Shown one piece after another: positions 1-8,500 of a DNA stretch of 64,000 nt. Location: the NCBI GenBank assembly GCA_032158295.1, contig JASTWB010000075.1, forward strand, positions 1 to 64,000, read 5' to 3'. The position numbers were made by a program, and so were the translations under genes. The notes beneath the pieces were generated by a model. It had not been told where the DNA came from. It did no database searches and worked only from the letters and a program-made list of their open reading frames with translations. The DNA is from Pycnopodia helianthoides. Lineage: Eukaryota > Echinodermata > Asteroidea > Forcipulatida > Asteriidae. How positions within the stretch are numbered: the stretch's first letter is position 1; every line of letters begins with the position of its first letter.

Positions 1-770
1 CTTCGAGGCCTTTTGTAACGAAAAAACGGGGGCCGGGTTTTAAAATTTGGGATAGCACCTCCTCGGCTCCTTTTTTTCCTTTAAAATTTTTGCAAATTTT
101 TCCATTTCAGCCCACTTCCCCACATAAAATGGATGGAACCCCAAAAAGGACCAAAGTGATTTTGAATTGAAATGGGTAGGTTTTTTTTTTTCGATTTCAG
201 AAATCATAGTGCATAAAAAGGGTTTTTTAAAATGTACGTTTCCGTTTAAACCCCAAATTTTTCCAGTAAAAGTAATCCCGGGTTTTCCTTGGAAAAAATG
301 AAAAATTTTTATATGACTAGGAAACCCGTACATTTAGTAGCAACGAAGGGCCCAAACACAAAAAGGGTGTTAGGCGATACATTCGCGGTAAAAACCAATT
401 TTTGTTGTACTATTTTTTCCCCCTTGGGCCCCCAAAGGCATTCCATGTTTTAAAAACCCTGCGACCCTTCTTTTTTGTTGCGTTCTTACCGTGTAATTTT
501 TGCCAGTTCAAAGGGGGTTTTAAACCAAATTCATGTTTTAAAAAAGACTATTTTAATGTTATACCAAAAAATTTTAAATTTAATGAATAAAAAAAATCCT
601 TTTAGCAAAATGTCCCTTTGGGCATTCGTAACGAATGGGGACCGTTAACTTGGCAAAAGCGCCTGGCCCGGGTGTGTTTTCCCCCCTTTAGCCATTGTTT
701 CTTTTCAGCCCGCTGCTTTTAAAAATTTTATTGGGGAAAAACCCCAAAAGGGGCCAATGGTTTTTTTTTT
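1..770. repeat. Satellite array, left edge (A monomer plus start of B)
   Basis: This is the same dimeric satellite that fills 5516-27946. The window opens inside an A monomer with the anchor cttcgaggcc followed by gtaacg. The next anchor, ggcattcgtaacgaa at about 621, opens a B monomer, which runs to the T-run at about 761-770 and is then cut by the BEL/Pao insertion. The A monomer here carries many extra or missing bases in homopolymers compared with later copies. Short open frames on either strand are accidental; none is shared in frame between copies. Confidence 0.85.
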
Positions 771-1103
771 TCAATTGAAATGCACTACAAAAATTCCCAT
801 TGAGTTTGTCCCATCAAGCGAAAGGGATGGTATTTCGACACCTAGTGAATTTCGTGACTGGTTTTGGCTGTAAATTCACCATAATTATGCAACAATAATG
901 TACCAAATATGAATAAATTAACAATCTATATCAGTTATAAGAAACAATCACAGACTGGGTTTTACCCACAACAAAAATTTATATTAATAAATAAGTTTAC
1001 GTTAATTGGGAGAAACTCACCATCCGATTTTAGCCTTGATGGCGAACTGTAAGAGCAACTTTTTCTCGCCCGCGCGGTGGCGCACTTTCGCTGCAATTTC
1101 ACA
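771..1103 (-). repeat. 3' LTR of the BEL/Pao element, truncated
   Basis: This copy matches 5188-5515 from tcaattgaaatgcactac through the shared box caccatccgattt to the terminal gctgcaatttcaca. On the minus strand it begins at 1103 with TGTGAAATTGC, just after the G-rich AGGGGGCGT, and stops at 771 against a T-run of the satellite. Compared with the full LTR (4913-5515) it lacks the distal 275 bp. No target-site duplication is visible. Confidence 0.85.
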
Positions 1104-1113
1104 ACGCCCCCTA
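1104..1113 (-). promoter_or_regulatory. Polypurine-tract-like sequence
   Basis: On the minus strand AGGGGGCGT lies directly before the TGTGAAATT start of the 3' LTR, the position of the plus-strand priming tract in LTR elements. It is short and contains a C and a T, so the tract is imperfect or damaged. Confidence 0.45.
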
Positions 1114-1300
1114 AACTATGCGCAATAGTTTACACATGACGAGAGGATTAGTAAATCGGGAATCAACACTGTGATCAATGAGGTTAATTAGAATAAATCG
1201 AAAATACAACAGGAACAACTTCAAAACAAAAAATGGCCGCCCCATTAGGGTGTAAAAACTGGAGCTTTGTAGATACCCAAGGGTCTACTTCTCAATGTCA

Positions 1301-1965
1301 TCATTCATCCCCATCTGGCACTTCTGGGAGCTTGATCAAACGGGCCACAGGTCGAGTGAGAACTCGGTCGTCGGTCTGTACCTTGACGGCACGTACTCGG
1401 CCATCCTCGCCAGGAAGCACTTCCACCACCTTAACCACTGGCCAGCGGCTCTGACTTGCTGGGGGTCGATCATCAGGACGACATCACCCACAGAAAGGTT
1501 TGCATCTCACCCCGCCACTTCTGGCGTGCCTGCATGGCCGGTAGGTAAGACTGAAAAAACTCTTTCCAAAATCTCTGGATCAGAACTTGGCATTGTCTCC
1601 AACGCTTTTTGCTGAGGGAAAGTCCTCCCCTGGGTAGACAACCTGTGGTGGCGCATGGTCTCGCCGCCCCATGAGTAGCATGAAGGGAGTGATTGGATTT
1701 AGGATCAGAGACATCTGAAGACACGTAAAACCCCGGGGTTTGGAATTCATCAGACCTTCCACTTCAACCAGCATGGTATACAATACAGTGGGGGTCACTG
1801 TTTGCTTCCCAAGGATGGCGTACAACGCGTTCTTCACTGATCGGATTTCCCGCTCCCAGGTTTCCCACCAAAGTGGGGTGCGACAGGAGGGTTAAACTTA
1901 AAACGAACCCTGGTGCCTTGCCAACTTCTCCTGTAAGCTAGGGGACATCTCCTCGAAGGCCTTCT
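1301..1965 (-). other. End of BEL/Pao integrase core and DUF5641 C-terminal domain
   Basis: The minus strand shows FNPPVAPHFGG (about 1885-1850), then KNALYAILGKQTVTPTVLYT and MLVEVEGLMNSKP. These are the last parts of the integrase core, including the Glu of 'EVE..LNSRP'. The next piece, in another frame, has RRWRQ-like sequence and FWKEFFQSYLPAMQARQKWR, then a shifted frame with DPQQVRAAGQWPVVKVVEVL and VLTRPVARLIKLPEVPDGDE before the stop. That is the DUF5641 C-terminal domain at full length. The first two acidic catalytic residues of integrase are missing. Confidence 0.85.
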
Positions 1966-1999
1966 TCAATCTTGAATTTTAGTACAGTGAACCTTTGCA

Positions 2000-2270
2000 A
2001 GCTCTGGATCTCGCTTAAGCGTTGCTCATTTCGAAGAAGAGTCGGCATCACGGAAATTGCCGGACTTCTGAGGTTTTCATCATTTCCCGCCTCCAGAGAA
2101 GTGGGGGTTTCCACTCGGCGGATACCATCCACTTCTATATAGGTAGACTGGATTCAAGGATATCTATGGCTCGTTGGTCTTGCTTGGACCGGGTGACTTG
2201 CTTTCTCTCAGCATACATTTTGAAGTCATGATGCCATAACTTACAGACACCTTCGTGTAGGGTTGCATCA
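2000..2270 (-). other. Start of the BEL/Pao RT region (truncated)
   Basis: The minus strand reads KLWHHDFKMYAERKQVTRSK then QDQRAIDILES, continues in a shifted frame as VDGIRRVETP, and reaches VMPTLLRNEQRLSEIQSL. This is the standard run-in to BEL/Pao reverse transcriptase ('E..VTRSKQD..A...L', 'dG.y...P', 'P..L..A.RRL'). It stops before the RT fingers. The sequence then turns into integrase-like sequence around 2000-1965, so the polymerase itself has been deleted. Confidence 0.75.
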
Positions 2271-2320
2271 GAAGGTGTGGGGCCCGACTTTGTAGTTAAG
2301 TTCACCACGATGTCGGTGAT

Positions 2321-2770
2321 TCATGGGGGGGGGCCTTGCATCCCCATCCAAGTTTCAGTTCGCACTGCCCACAGGAGCACCTCGGGACCAAAGCGGCTCC
2401 CCAACGGAACCACCAGCTCAGGATGATCACTGCCTATTAGTAAAAGGGGCCCGTACTTCTTTACACTCATGCAGGGAACATCCCTCAGATGAGCCCATCT
2501 CTTGCGCAAGGCCTGTGCGGGAATGGAATGTTCAGACAGTCTGAGCATTTTGGATGAAAACACATCAGAGATGTTTAATACGGTGTTTGGGTCGTCGGCT
2601 GGTGAAACATCTAGCTTGACAATCTTCCCTTTGCATGGTGTACATTCTTCTCTGGCTGTAGCAATAGGCATCACTGCATCCTGACCTCCAAGACCCAATG
2701 ATTCAGCAGCTTCATCGAGATCATGGTGAAATTGGATGCATCCCCAGTAAACAGTAGGTTTCCAACCCTA
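2321..2770 (-). other. DUF1758-type aspartyl protease region of the BEL/Pao Pol
   Basis: The minus strand reads GNLLFTGDASNFTMISMKLL at about 2760-2700, the place of the flap-preceding catalytic 'LLD.GA/S' motif, which is visibly damaged here. The next frame (2698-2321) gives LRDVPCMSVKKYGPLLLIGS, then DHPELVVPLGSRFGPEVL, then AVRTETWMGMQGP. This is the family pattern: 'L.D....', 'LIG.DH..L..P' and 'A..T.LGW...G'. The domain would process the polyprotein. The catalytic Asp context is altered by an indel, so activity cannot be claimed. Confidence 0.8.
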
Positions 2771-2979
2771 GCACCTTTATTATGCAGCGAAATTGGTAGG
2801 ATTTTCATGCAAACATCCCGGAGGAGCCAAGGGTTGCCATCTCGTAGAAAAGGGGAAAGGTTGGGATCAAATTTTGAATAATAGACCCCATACCCCGGTG
2901 AACAAAAAGATCATGAAGGATTGTCAGAGGGGTTTGGTCGCACTCTTGCACGGCTTGCGCAGATCACATCCCGGCCTTC

Positions 2980-3120
2980 TCTGTGCTTCCGGGCACATTT
3001 CCAACAACGATGACCTTTTTAATCCACTTCAACCTGTCAGGAAGTGAAAGCTTCTTGAAATTGAAGCACTGGGACAACCATGTTTCACGTCACAATGAGG
3101 ACATTCCGGATGAACTTCCT
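2980..3120 (-). other. Zinc-knuckle region of the BEL/Pao Gag
   Basis: On the minus strand one frame reads HPECPHCDVKHGC, a CxxC...H...C start typical of BEL/Pao zinc knuckles. A second frame continues with FKKLSLPDRLKWIKK, the usual 'F..LS...R...VK' follow-up. The expected second Cys pair lies further downstream but is blurred by indels. The function known for the family is nucleic-acid binding and RNA packaging. Confidence 0.6.
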
Positions 3121-3521
3121 GTCTTTTTGTCGCGGTTTATGGGCATTGCTGTCTTCAGGCTTGATAAAGGGGAGCAGTATGGTGTGAGCGCTGTTCGTAC
3201 TTTTTGTTAGAATAGAATGTGATTTGGGACCTTTCCCTTCGCTGTGGCTCGGTTGGTGATCTGAGACTCGATTGGTCGATTATCTTCCAACTGCATTTTT
3301 TTTGCGAGGGTATATCTGATGTTTCCCGTAACCACTTGTTGATGCCTCAGGGGGAAATTTTCACATCTTTCTCTGCTACTCCCCAGGAAGGTAGTCTGGT
3401 GAGCAGGGGAAAGTCTGCTGTACAGAATACAAACAGTGGGGAAATTGGCCTTTAACTCCTGCTGTCCCTCCGGGAGACTTTGAGTTGAGTGACTAATGCC
3501 GAGACGGTAGAGCGAACTTCA

Positions 3522-3761
3522 CTAACCCCCTGGAGTCGTAGGCTGGTAGTTTCGGCCCCGACGTGATCTCTTCAATTTGGTTTGATAAGGATCCCATGTC
3601 ACATACAGTTTCTTCAGCACAGCCATGGCCTTGGTAAAGGACTTCGCATCATGCTCGAGGCCTTTAATATCCTTACATGGTTGACCACTCAGCTTGGACT
3701 TAAGGATGAAATATTTCTGAATTTCGCTAAGGTGGACTAGTGGTCTAATTACAGCTATCAA
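3522..3761 (-). other. DUF1759-type Gag domain of the BEL/Pao element
   Basis: The minus-strand frame contains EIQKYFILKSKLSGQPCKDI followed by KGLEHDAKSFTKAMAVLKKLY. This is the family pattern: a helix ending in a 'YLKS.L.G.A...I.GL' type motif, then 'Y..A...L...YG'. DUF1759 is the capsid-like part of BEL/Pao Gag polyproteins. Only the C-terminal part of the domain is in one frame; the N-terminal part lies upstream (above 3761) in another frame. The adjoining SRRGRNYQPTTPGG is a basic, probably disordered linker. Confidence 0.8.
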
Positions 3762-4363
3762 CCATCGTCTCGAAACACGATATTCTGACGGATCACCCCC
3801 GCTGAAGTGAGGATTCCATGTTCAGTCCACCTGCCGTTGCCACCAGCATGGAGCTAAGCTCATTTGGTTAATTACACGGAATCTGACACGGATGGAACAA
3901 CTGGGTGCTCTGCAACTACAGCAGATGGAGGTTGTCGTATGGGGTGTGTTGAGTCATTATGGGGACGCCAAGGGAGCTGGGTTGCTAGGTGTAGCAGGAA
4001 ACGGGCAGCGGGAATTGTCGTCGGGGCCGGTATGGGTGTTGTTTTGATGCTAGGTGTGGGGTTTGGGAGACCACAGACGGGGAGTATCATCAACTCTGTA
4101 TGTGACACTGGGCTGTGCTGTGGAAAAAGCAGAATTAAAGGTTATTGTTTGAGCGGGCGCAAAGCTAGCGGCTGGGTGCTGGCAGAAAGCGTGCGCACAG
4201 GTGCAGCGGAAACGCAAAGCGCAGGCACAGAGCGCAAGCTCGTCTCATCTGGCTTATCGGAAGGTGACTTCACGGTAGGGGGGTCATTGGAATTGACCCC
4301 TGGGAGTAGGGTCCAAGGACATGCTGATATTTGTTAAAGAACCCCTATCATTAAAATGCAAAA

Positions 4364-4740
4364 TCATTTTTTCTCCGTCTCAGTTTTAGTGAGGATGGAA
4401 GACTCAATTCTGGCTTGAGCAAGGCTAAGTTCTGCCTCTGCGAGTTGTTTCTCAAGTTCTAATTGGCTGGAGAACTCCTGTTTTCTCTTCAGGATCCGTT
4501 GTTCCTCCTGATCGGCATCCATGCGGGCTCGTTCTAAAGCCAATTCTTCATCCTCTTGTTCTCTTTGTCGCTGTAGGTACACCCTTTTCTGGTGTGGGGC
4601 AAATTCTTCACGGGTCCTTTTGCTTTTGCCAAAAGCTCATTCTCTATTTTCTCTCTTCGGCTCGAGCTTTTGCTTCTATCTCGGCTTTCTTACGGGTGGC
4701 AGCTAGCCCCTTTTCCCTGGCAGCAACTTGGATCCGGGCT
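4364..4740 (-). other. Gag coiled-coil segment of the BEL/Pao element
   Basis: The minus-strand frame at 4582-4364 gives 72 residues that are almost entirely charged heptad-like helix, with segments such as EQEDEELALERARMDADQ and LELEKQLAEAELSLAQARI. Another frame upstream (about 4740-4600) gives a similar Arg/Glu/Lys-rich helix, so the coil is probably longer and broken by one indel. Long N-terminal coiled coils are common in BEL/Pao Gag, where they are thought to help particle assembly. Plus-strand open frames over this stretch are shadows. Confidence 0.7.
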
Positions 4741-4894
4741 CTCACAGATAGCAAATGACACTGAGGCTACTTTGTTGGTTTTAATATGGGTTCGGTTGAT
4801 TTCTTGGAATGGCGGCTTAATATTGATTTTGTTGATCTCTTGAATGCTGGCTCGCTAGGCTTGGAGGGGGTACGTGGCCATCCATGTTATTGGT

Positions 4895-4912
4895 ATCACG
4901 TCTGGGTCACCA
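4895..4912 (-). promoter_or_regulatory. Primer-binding-site-like sequence
   Basis: The minus strand reads TGGTGACCCAGACGTGAT immediately after the CA that ends the LTR. A TGG start directly next to the LTR is what a tRNA-primed minus-strand DNA synthesis site requires. I recall similar sequences next to LTRs of other BEL/Pao and Gypsy elements; the matching tRNA was not checked. A possible Gag ATG follows 10 bases downstream (4885). Confidence 0.7.
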
Positions 4913-5515
4913 TGAAAAATAAGCTTTGGGGCAGCATTCATCTCAAATAATTATTGGTTCAGTTTAATCACAGTAATCAGTTCAACACAATCAGTTAGGC
5001 AAATCAGGAACAGTACGGTTGATTGGTAAATTTGAGGCTAATTGGATCACTCGGAAGGTTTGGTGTGGCTGTTGATCGTGGAATTACTATATAGCGGTAG
5101 ATTAATTAGTCTGTAAAACCAAAGGAAAAGACACAGGGATTACTAAAACAATTGTGCAAGATAACTATTAGAAGGCGATTAGTATAATCAATTGAAATGC
5201 ACTACAAAATTCCCCCTTGAGTTTGTGCATCAAGCGAAAGGGATGGTATTTCCGACACCTAGTGAATCGTGACTGGTTTTGGCTGTAAATTCAAACCCTA
5301 ATTATGCAACAATAATGTACCAATATGAGATTTATTAACAATCTATATCAGTTATAAGAAACAATCACAGACTGGGGTTTTTTCACAACATAATTATATT
5401 AATCAATAAGTTTACGTTAATTGGAGAAACTCACCATCCGATTTTTGCCTTGATGGCGAACTGTGAGAGCAACTTTTTCTCGCCGGCGGTGGCGCACTTT
5501 CGCTGCAATTTCACA
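4913..5515 (-). repeat. 5' LTR of the BEL/Pao element (full length)
   Basis: On the minus strand the LTR starts TGTGAAATTGC at 5515 and ends TTTTTCA at 4913, directly before the primer-binding-site-like sequence, giving canonical TG...CA ends and about 603 bp. Its first 328 bp (5515-5188) match the other LTR at 1103-771 apart from small indels. The remaining 275 bp (5187-4913) have no counterpart at the other end. I assign the inner end from the PBS position and the TG/CA rule, not from LTR-LTR alignment, so that end is an inference. Confidence 0.7.
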
Positions 5516-8500
5516 AAAAAGCTCATTATTTTCAGTGAATGAGCTCAAGTTTACCTTGGACAAAAGAAATAGTTATTTTGTTTTTGTATTTGTTACAGAA
5601 CTGTTGTTATGGCTTTGCTGCCCCTGCCAACCCACTTTTGTTTTTTTGTATTATTAATATGTTCTGTCAACAAACTTATCTCACGGCTATTTTTCCCCTT
5701 TTCTTGAGAGCACAAACTAATTTATGAGGGGGAAATAAGCATCGTAGACTGTGACCAAATAAATTCCTAACTTTGGCATTGATAGCATGACAAAAAACTC
5801 TTGGCCCGATATCCCCTTTGAGGCCTTCGTAACGAAATCCGAAATCGTGACCGTTATATTGGCATAGCACTCTCTCGGCTCTGTTTTCCTCATTTTAGTC
5901 ATTGTTCTATACAGCCCCCTGCTCATAAAATGTATTGAACCCAAAAAGGACCAATGGATTTTGAATTGAAAAGACTAGTTTTTTTTTCGATTTACAGAAA
6001 TCATAGTGCATAATAAGGTTTGTACCATGTATCGTTGCCATTTAAGCTCATTGCTTCCATTTAAAAGTAATCCAGTTTACCTTGGACAAAATGAAATGTT
6101 ATATGACAGGGAACCTGTACTTTAGTAGCAACGAAGGGCCGAGCCAAGGTTGTTAGGCGATACACTTCGCGGGGACACCAAACTTGTTTACTTTTTTTTA
6201 CCCCTTTGAATAACGACATTCCCCGCCTTTAAACCCTGCGACCCATCATGTAGTTAGTTTTTACGGTAAAGTTGCCAGTTCAGTTTTCAAAACTTATGTT
6301 TAAAAAGATTTGGCAGAAAACCCCAAAAATTTTAATCAATGAATAAAAAAAATCAAAATTTCACGCACATGTCCCCCCCCAGGCTTTGTAACGAATTGGG
6401 CCGTTAATTGGCATGCGCTCTCGCCCGGCTGTGTTTTCCCCGCTTGAGCCATTGTTCTTTTCAGCCCCCTGCTTTAAAAAAATTTTATGGAAAACCCCCA
6501 GGGACCAATGTTTTTTTAATAAAAAATAGGTTTTTTTTTTCACGATTTGCGGGAAATATGATGCAAAAAAAGGTTTGTACCCTGTATTTTTGCAGTTCAA
6601 ACTCATTATTTTTTATGAATGGCTCAAGTTTACCTGGACAAATGAAATAGTTTTTTGTTTTGTATTTTGTTACAGAACTGTTGTTATGGTTTGCTGCCCT
6701 GCCCAACCCCCCTTTTGTTTTTGTAATTAATTTGTTTTGTCAACAAACTTATCTCACGGTATTTCACCATTTTCTTGAGGCACAAACTATTTATAAGGGG
6801 GGGAAAAAGATCTAACGTGCCACAAATTCCTACTTTTGGGATTGATAGCATGACCAACCAAGGCCTGATTCCTTCGGGCTTCGTAAACGAAATCGTGACC
6901 CTTAATTTTGGGATGCACTCTCTCTCGGCTCTGTTTTCCTCATTTTAGCCTTGTTCATACAGCCCCCTGCCTACATAAAATGTATGGGAACCCAACAAGG
7001 GGCCAAGTGATTTTTTAAATTTAAATACCAGGTTTTTTTTCGATTTACAGAAAACATAGTGCTTAATAAGGTTTGTACCCCGTATCGTGCCGTTTAAGCC
7101 CATTCTTCCCTAAAATGTAAACAGTTTACCTTGGGGCAAGATAAATGTAATACTAGGCAACTTTTCATTTAGTACAACAAAAGGGGGGACACAAGGTGTT
7201 ACGATACACTTCGCGGTACACCATTTTTTTTACTATTTTTTCACCTTGGGGCATAACGGCATTCCCGCTTAAACCTGCGACCCATCATGTATTTGCAGTT
7301 CTTACCGTGTAATGTTGCCAGTTCAAGTTTAAAACTTCATGTTTAAAAAGACTATTGCATGTTAACCAAAATTGTAAATAATGAATAAAAAAAAACAACA
7401 CGCACATGTCCCCCCGAGGCATTTTGTAACAATGGGGGCCGTTAATTGGCATAGCGCTCTCGCCCGGCTGGTTTTCCCCGCTTTAGCATTGTTTTTTTTC
7501 ACCCCCTGCTTTTAAAAAAAATTTGATGGAATCCCACAGGGGCCAAAGTTTTTTTTTTAATGAAAAAAAATAGGTTTTTTTTCACGATTTTCGGAAGTCT
7601 GTGCAAAAATGGTTTGTACCGTGTATTTCAGTTCAAGTCATATTTTCAGGAATGGCTCAAGTTTACCTTGGACAAATGAAATAGTTATTTTGGTTTTGTA
7701 TTTTTTACAAACTGTTGTTTTGTTTGCTGCCCCCCGCCCCCCCCCACTTTTGTTTTTTGTTTTAAATTTAAATTTTTTTTGTCAACAAATTATCCACGGG
7801 TATTTCACCCTTTTCTTGAGAGCACAAACAAAAAAAAGGGGGGGGAAAAAACATCTAACTGTGACAAAATTCCTAAATTTGGGATGTAGCAACAACCCAG
7901 GCCCATTCCCTTCGAGGCCTTCGTAACGAAAAAAACGTGACCCTTAATTGGATAGCACTCTCTCTCGGCTCTGTTTTCCTTTTTTAGCATTGTTCATACA
8001 GCCCACTGCCTACTAAAATGAAAGGGAACCAAAAAGGCCCAAATTTTATTTTGATTGAAATGACCGTTTTTTTTTTGCGATTTCCCCAAATCTAGTGCTA
8101 ATAAGTTTGTACATGTATCGTTTCCAGTTTAAGCCTTTTCCATAAATGTAATCCGTTTACCTTGGCAAGATGAAATATTTTTTTTCTAGGCAACCTTAAA
8201 ATTTTGTAGCAACAAGGGCCGACACAAAGGTTTTAGGCATACACTTTGCGGTACACCATCTTGTTTACTATTTTTTCACCCTTGGACAAACGCATTCCAC
8301 CCTTTAAACCCTCGACCCATCAGTATGTTGGGAGTTTTACCTGTAATGTTTCCAGTTCAAGTTTTCAACACTTATGTTTAAAAACAAAATTTCATGATAC
8401 CAAAATTGTAATAAAGAATAAAAAAAAACACTGCAGACATTCCCCCCGGGGATTCGTAACGAATGTACCGTTAATTGGGATAGCGCCTGCCCCGGGTGTG

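Larger units (their letters stand above)
1301..4885 (-). pseudogene. BEL/Pao Gag-Pol polyprotein remnant
   Basis: The reading direction is minus, from a possible ATG at 4885 (10 bases after the PBS) to a TGA at 1301-1303 that follows the closing peptide LIKLPEVPDGDE. Domains are recognisable but spread over different frames: coiled-coil Gag (about 4740-4364), DUF1759 (3761-3522), zinc-knuckle region (about 3120-2980), DUF1758 protease (about 2770-2321), the first part of the RT region (about 2270-2000), then directly the end of the integrase core and the C-terminal DUF5641 domain (about 1965-1301). RT fingers, palm, the catalytic YxDD box, RNase H and the integrase zinc finger and first two acidic residues are absent. 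At least half a dozen frameshifts interrupt it. Some may be sequencing indels, but the pol deletion cannot be. Confidence 0.85.
771..5515 (-). mobile_element. BEL/Pao LTR retrotransposon, internally deleted, inserted in the satellite
   Basis: Two direct repeats (771-1103 and 5188-5515) flank an internal region whose minus strand reads, in order, a charged coiled-coil Gag segment, a DUF1759-type Gag domain, a zinc-knuckle region, a DUF1758-type aspartyl protease region, the very start of the reverse transcriptase part, the last part of the integrase core, and a DUF5641-type C-terminal domain. That set and order is diagnostic of BEL/Pao. A primer-binding-site-like TGGTGACCCAGACGTGAT (minus strand) abuts the inner end of the upstream LTR. 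At about 4.7 kb the element is short for the family, because most of pol is missing. Frames shift repeatedly. It cannot be autonomous as read. The satellite resumes on both sides, so the insertion is younger than the array around it. Confidence 0.9.

Noticed and set aside
1238..1615. Plus-strand frames of 73 and 106 codons
   Set aside because: They are antisense to the DUF5641 part of the BEL/Pao element.
3864..4337. Plus-strand open frame of 157 codons
   Set aside because: It is antisense to the BEL/Pao Gag region, shows no domain, and sits where the minus strand encodes the element.
771..5515. Five-base target-site duplication of the BEL/Pao element
   Set aside because: The left end is truncated and the bases next to it (ttgaaa) do not match those after the right LTR (aaaaagc).
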